A DNA stretch of 64,000 nucleotides from Pseudonocardia parietis. Its GTDB lineage: Bacteria > Actinomycetota > Actinomycetes > Mycobacteriales > Pseudonocardiaceae. The position numbers and the translations under genes are program-made. Positions within the stretch are counted from its first letter, which is position 1. Every line of letters starts with the position of its first letter. The notes beneath the pieces were generated by a model that did not search any database, was not told the DNA's origin, and saw only the letters and a list, made by a program, of their open reading frames with translations. Below, in pieces: positions 1-8,880 of the stretch. The stretch spans positions 4,092,001 to 4,156,000 of the forward strand of contig NZ_JAGINU010000001.1 of assembly GCF_017876315.1 (NCBI RefSeq). Reading direction: 5' to 3'.

Positions 1-1337
1 CCGTCCCACGACGACGCCGGCGTCAGGCAGGTGTCACAGTTCCCGCACCGCTCGGTGCCGAGATCCTGCCCGAAGTAGCGCAGCAGCTGCGCCCGGCGGC
101 ACTCGGTCGTCTCGCACAGGGCCAGCATCGCGTCCAGGTGCGCCGCCAGCCTGCGCTTGTGCGCGGCGTCGCCCTCGGAGTCGTCGATCATCTTCCGCTG
201 CTGGACGACGTCGGGCAGCCCGTAGGCCAGCCACGCCGTCGACGGCTCACCGTCCCGGCCCGCGCGGCCGGTCTCCTGGTAGTAGCCCTCGATCGACTTC
301 GGCAGGTCCAGGTGTGCGACGAACCGGACGTCCGGCTTGTCGATGCCCATCCCGAACGCAATCGTCGCGACCATCACCAGGCCGTCCTCGCGCAGGAACC
401 GGGCCTGGTTCTCGCGGCGGACCGCGGCGTCGAGCCGCGCGTGGTAGGGCAGCGCGCGGACCCCCTGGGCGGACAGGAACTCCGCGGTCTGCTCGACGGA
501 CTTGCGGGACAGGCAGTAGACGATGCCCGCGTCGCCGGGGTGCTCGGTGCGCAGGAACTCCAGCAGCCGCTTGCGCTCCTCGCCCTTGGGCACGATCCGG
601 TACTGGATGTTCGGCCGGTCGAAGCTCGCGACGAAGTGCCGGGCCCCGGTCAGCTCGAGGCGCTGGGCGATCTCGGTGCGCGTGGCGTCGGTGGCGGTCG
701 CGGTGAGCGCGACCCGCGGCACGTCCGGCCAGCGCTTGGGCAGCTCGGAGAGCAACAGGTAGTCCGGGCGGAAGTCGTGCCCCCACTGGGCGACGCAGTG
801 CGCCTCGTCGATCGCGAACAACGCGACCCGGCCCCGCTCCAGCAACCGGACACACGACTCGACCCGCAGCCGTTCCGGGGCCAGGTAGAGCAGGTCGAGC
901 TCGCCGGCCAGGAACTCCTGCTCGGTGAGCCGGCGCTCGTCGGCGTCCTGGGTCGAGTTGAGGAAGCCGGCCCGCACGCCGAGCGCTCGCAGGGCGTCCA
1001 CCTGGTCCTGCATCAGCGCGATCAGCGGCGAGATCACGACGCCGGTGCCGGAACGGGCGAGTGCGGGAACCTGGTAGCACAGCGACTTGCCGCCGCCGGT
1101 GGGCATCAGGACCAGCGCGTCGCCCCCGCCGGTGACGTGCTCGACGATCGCCTGCTGGTCGCCCCGGAAGGCGTCGTAGCCGAAGACCCGGCGCAGCACC
1201 TCGTGCGGGTCCGACGAGGCCACCGCGGCCGGCGCCGGCGCGAGATCCCCGACCGGGTGCTCCTCGGGGGGCGGCTCCCAGCCGTGGTCGTCATCGGGCT
1301 CGGGCGGGAGCGGGATCTCGTCCGGGGCGTCGACCAC
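1..1337 (-). CDS. recQ: ATP-dependent DNA helicase RecQ (C-terminus beyond window)
   Basis: A superfamily 2, 3'-5' DNA helicase acting in recombination and fork repair. The frame is open from a GTG at 1337 to the window edge (about 445 residues visible), so the winged-helix and any HRDC domain lie outside. After an acidic, proline-rich leader of about 45 residues come motif 0 (FRGDQQ, 57-62), Walker A (MPTGGGKS, 78-85), DEAH (177-180), the aromatic-rich loop QWGHDFRP, motif VI ([10 protein letters not shown]) and a four-cysteine zinc motif beginning CETTEC and ending CGNCDTC. The zinc motif separates RecQ from other SF2 helicases. The residues just before QWGHDFRP read Val-Ala, where E. coli RecQ has Ile-Ser. 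The exact start is less certain than the identity. Confidence 0.93.
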   Translation of the reverse strand, partial: MVDAPDEIPLPPEPDDDHGWEPPPEEHPVGDLAPAPAAVASSDPHEVLRRVFGYDAFRGDQQAIVEHVTGGGDALVLMPTGGGKSLCYQVPALARSGTGVVISPLIALMQDQVDALRALGVRAGFLNSTQDADERRLTEQEFLAGELDLLYLAPERLRVESCVRLLERGRVALFAIDEAHCVAQWGHDFRPDYLLLSELPKRWPDVPRVALTATATDATRTEIAQRLELTGARHFVASFDRPNIQYRIVPKGEERKRLLEFLRTEHPGDAGIVYCLSRKSVEQTAEFLSAQGVRALPYHARLDAAVRRENQARFLREDGLVMVATIAFGMGIDKPDVRFVAHLDLPKSIEGYYQETGRAGRDGEPSTAWLAYGLPDVVQQRKMIDDSEGDAAHKRRLAAHLDAMLALCETTECRRAQLLRYFGQDLGTERCGNCDTCLTPASSWD

Positions 1338-1360
1338 GGGTCCGATCGTACGAGCCGTGG

Positions 1361-2215
1361 TCAGCGGGCCTCGTCCGGCTCCGCGGATCCGGCACCGTCC
1401 GGCGCGGCAGGCGCCGCAGGGTCGTCCGGCAGGACGATGCGGTACCCCTGGTCGCGCAGCCACGGCAGGAGCTCGCGCAGCGCCCCGACGGTCTCCGCGC
1501 GGGGCCCGCCGCCGTCGTGCAGCAGGATCACACCGCCGTCGTGCAGGTCCCGCTGCACGGTCGCGACGATCGTCGCGGCCGGCACGCCGGTCCAGTCGCG
1601 GGTGTCGACCGACCAGCCCAGGGGAGTCATCCCGCTCGTCGCGGCCGCCTCGGCCAGAGCCGGTGACCAGGCGCCCTGCGGGGCGCGGAACAGGGACACG
1701 GGCACACCGGGGCCGCCCGCCGCGGTGATCAGCTCGGCCCGGGAGATCCCCATCGCCCGCGCGATGTCCGCCGGGGGCGCGCTCGCCAGGGCCGGGTCGT
1801 GGTCCGAGGTGTGGTCGCAGAGCCGGTGGCCCTGCGCGACGATCCGCCGGACCAGCCGCCAGTGCTCCATCGCGCGCTGGGTGACGGTGCAGAACGTGGC
1901 GGGCGCGTCGTACTGCGCGAGCAGGTCGAGCACCTGCGGGGTGATCACCGGGTCCGGGCCGTCGTCGAAGGTCAGGGCGACCGTGCGGCCACCGGCGGCC
2001 GTCGCCGTCCGCACCGCCGGACCCACCGGTGCCGGAGCGGCCTGCAGCGCACCCTGCTCGACGGCGTCCGGGGCCGGTCCGCCGGCGACCCGGGCGAGCC
2101 CGGTACCGGTGAGCACGAGGATCCCGGCGACGACGACGAGCAGGACCACCCAGCGCTGCAGGTAGGGCGGCCGGAGTAGTTGAGAGAGGATCACCCGCTG
2201 TCGCGCATCGAGCAT
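1361..2215 (-). CDS. Membrane-anchored polysaccharide deacetylase (NodB/CE4)
   Basis: A 284-residue CE4-family deacetylase, expected to remove acetyl groups from a wall or surface glycan outside the membrane. An N-terminal anchor spans about residues 20-40. The NodB domain follows: motif 1 TFDDGPDP (82-89, catalytic Asp84 and metal Asp85), motif 2 HTSDH (metal His135 and His139), RAPQGAW as a variant motif 3, and ILLHDGG near the end with the catalytic His. The tail is rich in Ala, Pro and Glu. ATG at 2215 is the first start before the anchor. It lies immediately next to a long inverted repeat that may control it. The substrate cannot be told from sequence. Confidence 0.85.
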   Translation of the reverse strand: MLDARQRVILSQLLRPPYLQRWVVLLVVVAGILVLTGTGLARVAGGPAPDAVEQGALQAAPAPVGPAVRTATAAGGRTVALTFDDGPDPVITPQVLDLLAQYDAPATFCTVTQRAMEHWRLVRRIVAQGHRLCDHTSDHDPALASAPPADIARAMGISRAELITAAGGPGVPVSLFRAPQGAWSPALAEAAATSGMTPLGWSVDTRDWTGVPAATIVATVQRDLHDGGVILLHDGGGPRAETVGALRELLPWLRDQGYRIVLPDDPAAPAAPDGAGSAEPDEAR

Positions 2216-2219
2216 CGAT

Positions 2220-2303
2220 GTACCTCGATCGGGTGAGACGGCAGTGGATCGCACGGTACGAGACGGTCCGGCGGGGTGACGGCCGACACGCCGATCGAGG
2301 TAC
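2220..2303. promoter_or_regulatory. 13-bp perfect inverted repeat upstream of the deacetylase
   Basis: GTACCTCGATCGG at 2220-2232 is matched exactly, inverted, by CCGATCGAGGTAC at 2291-2303, with 58 nt between. The left arm begins 5 nt upstream of the deacetylase start codon, and the right arm lies 117 nt before fgd. It could be a pair of operator half-sites for a looping or dimeric regulator of the divergent genes, or a long stem in the deacetylase leader. No binding protein is evident. Confidence 0.5.
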
Positions 2304-2419
2304 GTGCCCGGGTCCCGCGGACCGGGACGTGCGCCGGGGGCGGCCGACGTGTAGCAACGTCTGCGAGGACACGGCGCGTCGACCGGCGCGCGCGCCCGGC
2401 ACGCGGTAAGGACTGATCC

Positions 2420-3424
2420 GTGGATCTGAAGATCGGATACAAGGCGTCGGCCGAGCAGTTCGGCCCACGCGACCTCGTGGAGTACGCGGTGCTCGCCGAG
2501 CAGCTGGGGCTCGACAGCGTCTGGGCCTCGGACCACTTCCTGCCCTGGCGGCACACCGGCGGGCACGCACCGGCGGCGCTGCCCTGGATGGCGGCGGTCG
2601 GGGAACGGACCGAGCGGGTGCAGATCGGCACCTCGGTGCTGACGCCGACGTTCCGCTACAACCCGGCGGTGCTGGCCCAGACGTTCGCGACGATGTCGAT
2701 GCTGACCGGGGGCCGGACCACGCTGGGCGTCGGCACCGGTGAGGCGCTGAACGAGATCGCCGTCTCCGGGATGGAGTGGCCCGAGTTCAAGGAGCGCTTC
2801 GCCCGGCTGCGCGAGGCCGTCCGCGCGATGCGGGCACTGTGGACCCAGGACGTGGTGAACTTCGAGGGCGACTACTACACGCTGGTCGACGCCACGATCT
2901 ACGACCGGCCCGAGCAGCCGGTGCCGGTGTACATCGCGGCCGGCGGCCCGATGGTCGCCCGCTACGCCGGGCGCCAGGGCGACGGCTTCATCTGCACCTC
3001 CGGCAAGGGCATGGAGCTTTACACCGACAAGCTGCTGCCGGGCGTGGCCGAGGGTGCGGAGAAGGAGGGCCGCGACGCCGGGGCGATCGACCGGATGATC
3101 GAGATCAAGATCAGCTACGACCGCGACCCGGAGGCGGCGAAGGAGAACTGCCGGTTCTGGGCGCCGCTCTCGCTCACCCCGGAACAGAAGCACTCGGTCG
3201 GCTCCTCGCAGGAGATGGAGCGCCTGGCCGACGAGCTGCCGATCGAGCAGGTCACGAAGCGGTGGATCGTCGCCTCGGACCCGGACCAGGCCGTCGAGCA
3301 GATCCGGCCCTACCTCGACGCCGGGCTGAACCACCTCGTCGTCCACGGGCCGGGCGGCGACCAGAAGCGCTTCCTCACCCAGTTCACCGAGGACGTGCTG
3401 CCGAAGCTGCGGAAGCTGGGGTGA
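2420..3424 (+). CDS. fgd: F420-dependent glucose-6-phosphate dehydrogenase
   Basis: A 334-residue luciferase-like (LLM) protein that oxidises glucose-6-phosphate to 6-phosphogluconolactone and reduces coenzyme F420. It matches mycobacterial FGD1 nearly end to end as I remember that protein: [14 protein letters not shown] start (here [10 protein letters not shown]), [40 protein letters not shown], the [15 protein letters not shown] stretch, AAGGP and [10 protein letters not shown]. Length is typical (about 336). GTG at 2420 follows an AAGGA site at a good distance. The following gene starts within or just after its stop codon. This is the likely source of F420H2 for deazaflavin-dependent reductases in the cell. 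Confidence 0.95.
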   Translation: MDLKIGYKASAEQFGPRDLVEYAVLAEQLGLDSVWASDHFLPWRHTGGHAPAALPWMAAVGERTERVQIGTSVLTPTFRYNPAVLAQTFATMSMLTGGRTTLGVGTGEALNEIAVSGMEWPEFKERFARLREAVRAMRALWTQDVVNFEGDYYTLVDATIYDRPEQPVPVYIAAGGPMVARYAGRQGDGFICTSGKGMELYTDKLLPGVAEGAEKEGRDAGAIDRMIEIKISYDRDPEAAKENCRFWAPLSLTPEQKHSVGSSQEMERLADELPIEQVTKRWIVASDPDQAVEQIRPYLDAGLNHLVVHGPGGDQKRFLTQFTEDVLPKLRKLG

Positions 3425-3429
3425 CGGCG

Positions 3430-4209
3430 ATGAGCGCTGTCGTCCAGGACGGGCGCGTGCTGCGCTGCCGGATCTCCACCGGCCGCCACGGCGCCCTCGA
3501 CGGGCCGGCCATGCAGGAGATCACCGAGGCGCTGACGAAGCTCGCCGACCAGGACCCGGCAGGTCCCGACGGCGTCGGCGCCGTGCTCGTGCACGGGGAC
3601 GGCGAGAACTTCTGCACCGGCGGCAACGTCCGCGACTTCGCCGGGGCGCAGGACCGCTACGCCTACGTCCACGAGGTCGCCGACATCTTCCACGCGATGC
3701 AGCGCCCGCTGGTGAACAGCCCGGTCCCGACCGTCGCCGCCGTGCGCGGCTGGGCCGCAGGCGCCGGCATGAGCGTGGCGCTGGCCTGCGACCTCGCCGT
3801 GGGCGGGAGCTCCACCCGGATGCGCCCCGCCTACCCCGGGATCGGGTTCTCGCCGGACGGCGGCATGTCCTGGACCCTGCCCCGCCTCGTCGGTGCGGCT
3901 CGGGCGCGGCGGATCCTGCTCACCGACGAGGTGCTCGACGCCGAGGCGCTGAGCGGGCTCGGCCTGCTCGCCTCGCTGGTCGACGACGACGGCGTCGACG
4001 ACGAGGCCGCCGCGCTCGCGCACCGGCTGGCCCAGGGGCCGACGGCGGCGCTCGGCCGGATCCGCGGGTTGCTCGGCCGGACCTGGGAGTCGACCCTGGA
4101 CGAGCAGCTGGAGGCGGAGGCCGACTCGATCGCCACCTGCGCCGGCGGTCCGGAGGGCACCGAGGGTCTGACGGCGTTCGCCGAGAAGCGGCGCCCGCAG
4201 TTCCACTGA
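3430..4209 (+). CDS. Enoyl-CoA hydratase/isomerase family protein
   Basis: A 259-residue crotonase-fold protein. CTGGNVRDF lies in the oxyanion-hole strand, the GWAAGAGMSVALACDLAV segment supplies the second oxyanion Gly, and PGIGFSPDGGMSW is the region where hydratases carry the second catalytic Glu. Here that position reads Asp/Gly-rich, so isomerase or other crotonase chemistry is possible. A GTG at 3421 overlaps the fgd stop (GTGA) and is an alternative start giving three more residues. The tight spacing indicates an operon with fgd. A hairpin terminator follows. The acyl substrate is unknown. Confidence 0.85.
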   Translation: MSAVVQDGRVLRCRISTGRHGALDGPAMQEITEALTKLADQDPAGPDGVGAVLVHGDGENFCTGGNVRDFAGAQDRYAYVHEVADIFHAMQRPLVNSPVPTVAAVRGWAAGAGMSVALACDLAVGGSSTRMRPAYPGIGFSPDGGMSWTLPRLVGAARARRILLTDEVLDAEALSGLGLLASLVDDDGVDDEAAALAHRLAQGPTAALGRIRGLLGRTWESTLDEQLEAEADSIATCAGGPEGTEGLTAFAEKRRPQFH

Positions 4210-4223
4210 CCACGAACGACGGG

Positions 4224-4253
4224 CGGCCCGGCCACGATCACGTGGCCGGGCCG
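4224..4253 (+). terminator. Strong hairpin terminator after the crotonase gene
   Basis: A perfect 13-bp stem (CGGCCCGGCCACG paired with CGTGGCCGGGCCG) closes a 4-nt loop, ATCA. It sits 15 nt after the crotonase stop and 17 nt before the stop of the convergent BTAD gene, so it can serve both. There is no U-tract, as is common in actinobacteria. Confidence 0.85.
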
Positions 4254-4270
4254 TCCTGTGGCAGGAGTGG

Positions 4271-5152
4271 CTACCGGCCGCTGGCCGGGCTGCCGGCGGC
4301 CAGCCGGCGCCCGCGGCGGTCCGGGCGGGCCGCGCCGGGCATCCCGACGCCCCAGCGCTGCACCGGGCGGTGCAGGCCCGGGCCGAGCGGCCAGCCGGAG
4401 TCGAGCGGCGCGAGGAGCCGGTCGAGCTCGGAGTCCGCGGTGGCGCCGACGCTGTTGCGCAGCAGCTGCTGGAACCGGTCGTACTCGGCAAGCGCCTCGG
4501 CGACCTGCCCGCCGGCCAGCAGCGCCTCGACCAGCGCGCGGCGGGACCGCTCGCGGCTGGGGGCGCTCTGCACGGCACGCCGGGCGACGGCGACGGCGTC
4601 GTCGTGCCGGCCCACGTCGGTCAGCGTGCCGGACAGCCCCTCGAGCGCGAAGAGCCGCAGCTGGCGGAAGCGCTCCCGCTCGACCGCGAGCCACGGGGCC
4701 GTCCAGGACGGCAGGATGTCCGCCTCCAGCAGCGCCGTGCCCGGGCAGCCGATCTCCCGCACCGTGCGCACCGTGCTCGGTGCCGACAGCCCGCGGACCA
4801 GCAACATCGCCTCGGTGAGGTCGACGACGACGTTCTCGTCGAGGTGCCGCCGGCCCCGGTCGTCGGCGGTCAGCAGCCCCGGGACGTCGACGCCGGTGAC
4901 GGCCTCGTCGAGCAGCCGGGCCGCCGGGGCCGGGCCGATCCCGGGCCACAGGTCCGCGGCCAGCGCGGCCGTCGGCTGCGGGCGGGCGTGCACGGCCAGG
5001 TAGGCGACCAGCCGGCGGGAGTCCACCGGCAGCGGGACGGCCTGGCCCCCGGCCCGCAGGCCGAAGGCGCCCAGCACGCGTACGTGCGGTACGGAACCGT
5101 CGGTGTCGCCGCTCGGCATGGACTCACTGGATCGACAGTGATCGTCGGACAT
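4271..5152 (-). CDS. BTAD-domain (SARP/AfsR-like) transcriptional regulator
   Basis: 293 residues. The N-terminal part (about 22-110, starting VRVLGAFGLRAGG) has the layout of an OmpR-type winged helix as in SARPs, but it is short and diverged (KxRxLLxxLA-type core reads SRRLVAYLAV). The C-terminal part (about 115-265) is a bacterial transcriptional activator domain: helical TPR-like repeats with ERFRQLRLFALEGL, then RRALVEALLAGGQVAEALAEYDRFQQLLR. SARPs often activate secondary-metabolite genes, but none lies nearby. There is no ATPase domain. Two downstream in-frame starts, ATG at 5119 included, are possible. The target is unknown. Confidence 0.75.
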   Translation of the reverse strand: MSDDHCRSSESMPSGDTDGSVPHVRVLGAFGLRAGGQAVPLPVDSRRLVAYLAVHARPQPTAALAADLWPGIGPAPAARLLDEAVTGVDVPGLLTADDRGRRHLDENVVVDLTEAMLLVRGLSAPSTVRTVREIGCPGTALLEADILPSWTAPWLAVERERFRQLRLFALEGLSGTLTDVGRHDDAVAVARRAVQSAPSRERSRRALVEALLAGGQVAEALAEYDRFQQLLRNSVGATADSELDRLLAPLDSGWPLGPGLHRPVQRWGVGMPGAARPDRRGRRLAAGSPASGR

Positions 5153-5402
5153 GGCGGTTTCCCCGGATCGATCGTGGCATGCGGCCCGCAGGTGGTGCTG
5201 CGCCGAGCCGAGGCGCGCCGCCCGGGCGGGAGACCGCGGGGCGCGGAGAGGACACGACGAAACCGCACCAGCACGGACGGCGGGCGGCGTCTCCGTGCGG
5301 TGTGCTCGCCGGGTCAGGATAGCCGAGCCTGGTCCACGATGTGAGAGCCGGGCGAGGGTTTCCCCACACGTGGTACCGATTCGTGGTGCCGACCGGGCGG
5401 GC

Positions 5403-6356
5403 TCAGGACCTGCTCAGGAGCCGGACGTGGGTGCCGTCGCGCTCGTGCCACACGTGCAGGCTGTCGCACAGCTGGCGGGCGATCCAGGTCCCGCGCCCGC
5501 GTGCGTGCGACGGGTGCGGCGGAGCCAGGCCGATCAGCGGCAGCGCGACCGAACCGCGGTCGTGCACCTCGCACACCAGCTCGCCCGGTCGGGCCCACAC
5601 CGACAGCCCCGCCTCCGGTGAGCCGTGCTCGACGGCGTTCGTGGCGACCTCGTTGACGGCCTGCACCATGTCCTGCCCACGGACCGTGTCGAAGGCGCAG
5701 GTCCGGGCGGCCCCGGCGACGGCCTCGCGCACCCGGGAGAGCTCGAAGGTGTTGTACTGCAGGCGCAGGTCCGGTGGCCCGAGCAGGTGCGGCGGTGCGA
5801 ACGCCCAGGTGGCGAGTACCTCGGCGGGGGAGCGGTGCGCGGGGTTGGGCAGCAGCTCACCGGCGCCCAGCCGCAGCGGATGGTTGGCCAGGGCGGCGTC
5901 GCCGACGGTGCCGTGCAGCGGCAGCCGCGGGTAGACGCAGAGCTGGGTGACCGGCAGGCCGTCGAGCGAGATGTTGAGCGCCGCCTCCAGCTCGATCCAG
6001 AAGCCGCCGTCGACGCCGTCGAGCTCCGGGTCGTGCTGGGCGATCACGAGCACCGGCCGTCCCGACGAGGACAGCGCCCGCAGCTCCCGGGACCGCCACG
6101 CGGCGACCGTCTGGCCGGACTCCCGGGCCGAGCGGGTCAGCGTGGTCAGTTTCCCGACGCGTGCCCCGCTGTCCGCGAGCTCGTCGCGCAGTGCCTGCTC
6201 CACCGGCTCGGTGACCGCCAGCGCGAGCTGCGCGCCGGTGTCCCGCACGGCGGCGGTGGCCGCCGGGACGACCCGCGACACGATCTCGCCCGGGTCGTCG
6301 GCGTGCACCAGTGCGTGCACGAAGCCCGGCGGGCGTGGGACGGCGTTGATCTGCAT
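5403..6356 (-). CDS. MEDS-type sensor with anti-sigma-like HATPase domain
   Basis: 317 residues. The first two thirds (about 10-190) resemble the MEDS sensory fold (FVHALVHADDPGEIVSRVV start, GRPVLVIAQHD, and NHPLRLGAGELLPNP). The C-terminal third is a GHKL ATP-binding domain of the RsbW/anti-sigma type: MVQAVNEVATNAVEHG (N box), EVHDRGS (G1-like) and GRGTWIARQLCD (G2). There is no phospho-acceptor His, so it probably phosphorylates a partner protein rather than itself. The gene starts 13 nt after the MEDS-STAS gene, which encodes a natural partner. The pair looks like a partner-switching module controlling a sigma factor located elsewhere. Confidence 0.75.
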   Translation of the reverse strand: MQINAVPRPPGFVHALVHADDPGEIVSRVVPAATAAVRDTGAQLALAVTEPVEQALRDELADSGARVGKLTTLTRSARESGQTVAAWRSRELRALSSSGRPVLVIAQHDPELDGVDGGFWIELEAALNISLDGLPVTQLCVYPRLPLHGTVGDAALANHPLRLGAGELLPNPAHRSPAEVLATWAFAPPHLLGPPDLRLQYNTFELSRVREAVAGAARTCAFDTVRGQDMVQAVNEVATNAVEHGSPEAGLSVWARPGELVCEVHDRGSVALPLIGLAPPHPSHARGRGTWIARQLCDSLHVWHERDGTHVRLLSRS

Positions 6357-6369
6357 CGCAGCGCTCCGG

Positions 6370-7278
6370 TCAGCGGGCGGGCGGGGGAGGGTCGAGCTGC
6401 GGGGGGTCGTCGTCGAACACGAGCTGCGCGGAGAACGCCGCCCCGCACCGGTCGAGGATCCGCGCCACCCGCGGCCGGACCCGGTGCAGGACCAGCCGGT
6501 GCGACGCGGGGAAGCTCTCCGCGGCGTGCACGAACGCGACGGCCGAGGCGACGTCGACGAACCGGACCGAGGCCATGTCCAGGCCGATGTCGGCCGGTGC
6601 GTCGGCGGAGCGCAGCACGGCGTCCAGCTGCTGGTGGAGCAGCGTGGTGATCTTGGGGCGGTTGCTGTGGTCGATCTCGCCGGCGAGTCGCGCGTGCCCG
6701 GCCCCGACCCGCACGATCCGCAGCAGCCCGTCGTCGTAGGCCCCGGTCACGGCCATGTGGTCCCGGTGCAGGGCCCGCATGATGTCGATCTGGTGGTCCG
6801 GGAAGTGCTCGTGGTCGTAGGTGCACAGCGCCGAGAGCGACTCCCGGTTCTCCCGGATCAGCCGGGCCAGCAGGCCGTCGAACTCGGGCAGCGTGCCCGA
6901 GGCCCCGGGGGCGAGCGTGGCGTGCATCTGACCGGTCAGCCGGGTGCCCGCCCAGCCCTCGTCGCGGTAGCGGGCGATCTCGGCGGTCATGCCGGCGTGG
7001 ATGTCGGGCAGCCGGGTGCGGAAGGTCGCCCGGGTGGCCTCCTCGGGCTGGATCTCGAGCTGGCCGCGGCGCAGCGGCTCGTCGATCTCGACGCCGTCCT
7101 CGGTGAGCCTGCGCAGCAGCGCGTCCGCCGCGCCGTCGTCGTCGAAGTAGAGGATCTTCTCGCCGCGGCCCAGTCCGTGCGCCACGAACTCGGCCGCGAG
7201 CTCGCCGAGGTGCTCGGCGCTGTCCGGGATCGCGCAGACGTGATCGCCGGACGAGACATCGCCCGCGAGCTTGATCAC
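6370..7278 (-). CDS. MEDS domain plus STAS domain regulator
   Basis: 302 residues. An N-terminal MEDS domain (about 5-165: GDHVCAIPDSAEHLGEL, then GEKILYFDDDG, CTYDHEHFPD) is followed by a STAS antagonist domain (about 195-285, with LAGEIDHSNRP, then DIGLDMASVRFVDVASAVAF). In anti-anti-sigma factors the phosphorylated Ser lies in a DLSxVxFxDSxG motif. Here the equivalent reads DMASVRFVDVAS, so the acceptor may have shifted or been lost. It is the first gene of a two-gene operon with the ATPase partner. The C-terminal tail is Pro- and Asp-rich. The sensed ligand is not known. Confidence 0.75.
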   Translation of the reverse strand: MIKLAGDVSSGDHVCAIPDSAEHLGELAAEFVAHGLGRGEKILYFDDDGAADALLRRLTEDGVEIDEPLRRGQLEIQPEEATRATFRTRLPDIHAGMTAEIARYRDEGWAGTRLTGQMHATLAPGASGTLPEFDGLLARLIRENRESLSALCTYDHEHFPDHQIDIMRALHRDHMAVTGAYDDGLLRIVRVGAGHARLAGEIDHSNRPKITTLLHQQLDAVLRSADAPADIGLDMASVRFVDVASAVAFVHAAESFPASHRLVLHRVRPRVARILDRCGAAFSAQLVFDDDPPQLDPPPPAR

Positions 7279-7537
7279 GAATCACCTGCCGTGGCGCACC
7301 CGGACAGCACGGGTACGCCCTGTGACGCCTTCCAGGACGGATTCACCGTACGGACGTCCGAACAGTGCACCGGAGACCTCGGAGCGTGCCGGGCGCCGAA
7401 CAGACGGTGACACGCGACGAGCGGCCCGCCACTGGCGTGCACGCGCGTACGGAGGAAAGGGGGTGTCGCCGTTCGGCGCACGACGAGGGGGTCCGGCCGG
7501 GCCAGTGGCGGCAGGCCGCCCGGGCCCGGCCGCCCGG

Positions 7538-8071
7538 TCAGGACCGGGTCTCGACCTCGACCGAGGTGGTGGCGCTGCCCTTGATCGTCTGCAGGACGAC
7601 GCAGTAGCGCTCGGTCAGCTTGATCAGCGTGGCGACCTTCTCCTCGTCGGCACCGTTCGTGTCGATGTCGAAGGTCAGCCGGATGTCGCGGAACCCGACC
7701 GGCGCGTCCTTCGCGACGCCGAGCGTGCCGCGGAAGTCGAGGTCGCCCTCGGCCCGCAGGTTGCCGGTCACGTCGAGCTCGAGGGCGGTCGCGACCGCCC
7801 GCAGGGTCACGCCCGCGCACGCCACCAGCGCCTCCAGCAGCATGTCGCCGGAGCAGAGCTGGGTGCCGTCGCCCCCGGTCGCCGGGTGCAGGCCGGCCTC
7901 GGCGAGCGCCTGGCCGGTGCTCACCTTGCAGGCGACGCCGCTGCCCAGCTCGCCGTCCGCGGACAGGGTGACGACCGCGGAGTTCGGGTCGTCCCGGTAC
8001 TGCTGCTTGAGCGGGGCCTGGAGGTTCTTCAGTGCTGTGGTGTCGGTGTCCGTCACGCCCTCCATCCTCAC
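7538..8071 (-). CDS. OsmC/Ohr family protein
   Basis: 177 residues of OsmC fold. Members reduce organic hydroperoxides with two cysteines or have other thiol functions. Visible motifs are GGDGTQLCSGDMLLEALVAC, holding Cys residues near 88 and 101, and a late KLTERYCVVLQT with the second conserved Cys near 158. This matches the usual OsmC spacing of a helix Cys and a late Cys. The start is uncertain: ATG at 8071, ATG three codons in, and a GTG three codons further all fit. It is divergent from the phosphatidyltransferase gene, with 47 nt between. Confidence 0.82.
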   Translation of the reverse strand: MRMEGVTDTDTTALKNLQAPLKQQYRDDPNSAVVTLSADGELGSGVACKVSTGQALAEAGLHPATGGDGTQLCSGDMLLEALVACAGVTLRAVATALELDVTGNLRAEGDLDFRGTLGVAKDAPVGFRDIRLTFDIDTNGADEEKVATLIKLTERYCVVLQTIKGSATTSVEVETRS

Positions 8072-8106
8072 CCACGGGCGCGACGCACACAGCCCGGAGG
8101 CCCGTC

Positions 8107-8112
8107 TAGGCT
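8107..8112 (+). promoter_or_regulatory. -10 box TAGGCT of a leaderless gene
   Basis: TAGGCT fits the actinobacterial TAnnnT -10 box. Exactly 6 nt separate it from the GTG at 8119, which places the expected transcript start on the start codon. No Shine-Dalgarno site lies before that GTG. Confidence 0.6.
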
Positions 8113-8118
8113 GGCCGT

Positions 8119-8871
8119 GTGGGCGGGGAGGCGGATACGGGTCGGACGGCCGCCGTGCGCCGCAACGCCCGCGAGACGGTGCGCGAGGCCCGGGCCACGG
8201 TGCGCGACACCGTCCGGGACTCGGTGCACGACGTCGCCGGTCCGCCCACCGGTGCGGACCGGCTGTGGACCGTCCCGAACGCGCTGAGCGTGGTGCGGCT
8301 GCTCGGCGTCCCGCTGTTCCTCTGGCTGATGCTCGGCCCCGAGGCCGACGGCTGGGCCGTCGCGGTGCTGGCGATCGGTGGCTTCACCGACTGGCTCGAC
8401 GGCAAGCTCGCCCGGGTCCTCGACCAGTACAGCCGGCTCGGGGCGATGCTCGACCCGGCCGTGGACCGCCTCTACATCCTGGCCGCGCTGGTCGGGCTGG
8501 CCGTGCGCGACATCGTCCCGTGGTGGGCGGTGCTGGTGCTGGTCGCCCGGGACGCGGTCCTGGCCGGGTGCGTGCTCGTGCTGCGGTGGCGCGGCTACGG
8601 CCCGTTCGAGGTCGTGTACGTCGGCAAGGCCGCGACCTTCGTCCTGCTCTACACCTTCCCGCTGCTGCTGCTCGGGGACGGGCCGTCGACCGCCGAGGCG
8701 GTGGTGCGGGTGATCGCGCACGCGTTCGCGGTCTGGGGGGTCGTGCTCTACCTCTGGTCCGGGGTGCTCTACCTGGCCCAGTTCGTCCTGGCGCTGCGCC
8801 GGCCGCTGCCCGGACGGGCCCTGCCGCCGCCCGGTCCCACCCGGTTCGATCACGGTGGCACGGGGGGCTAG
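8119..8871 (+). CDS. CDP-alcohol phosphatidyltransferase family protein
   Basis: 250 residues. An integral membrane enzyme of phospholipid synthesis that transfers a phosphatidyl group from CDP-diacylglycerol to an alcohol. The signature Dx2DGx2ARx8Gx3Dx3D is complete: DWLDGKLAR, then GAMLDPAVD (about residues 93-118). Five to six hydrophobic segments follow from about residue 50. A charged, Arg-rich cytoplasmic leader of about 45 residues precedes them. The acceptor (glycerol phosphate, inositol phosphate or other) cannot be assigned from the motif. The start lies 6 nt after a TAGGCT box, which fits leaderless translation. gcvH begins 9 nt after the stop. Confidence 0.85.
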   Translation: MGGEADTGRTAAVRRNARETVREARATVRDTVRDSVHDVAGPPTGADRLWTVPNALSVVRLLGVPLFLWLMLGPEADGWAVAVLAIGGFTDWLDGKLARVLDQYSRLGAMLDPAVDRLYILAALVGLAVRDIVPWWAVLVLVARDAVLAGCVLVLRWRGYGPFEVVYVGKAATFVLLYTFPLLLLGDGPSTAEAVVRVIAHAFAVWGVVLYLWSGVLYLAQFVLALRRPLPGRALPPPGPTRFDHGGTGG

Positions 8872-8874
8872 GCT
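8869..8874 (+). promoter_or_regulatory. -10 box TAGGCT of leaderless gcvH
   Basis: A second TAGGCT lies exactly 6 nt before the gcvH GTG and overlaps the stop codon of the preceding gene. TTCGAT at 8845-8850 is a weak -35 candidate at 18 nt. gcvH has no Shine-Dalgarno site, so its own leaderless promoter is likely in addition to read-through. Confidence 0.55.
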
Positions 8875-8880
8875 CGCCGC

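Noticed and set aside
138..2165. A long open frame on the plus strand across recQ and the deacetylase
   Set aside because: It is antisense to two well-supported genes, rich in Arg, Pro and Gly without family motifs, and such frames are common opposite GC-rich genes.
4271..5152. A secondary-metabolite cluster driven by the BTAD regulator
   Set aside because: None of the neighbouring genes encodes a biosynthetic enzyme of such a cluster.
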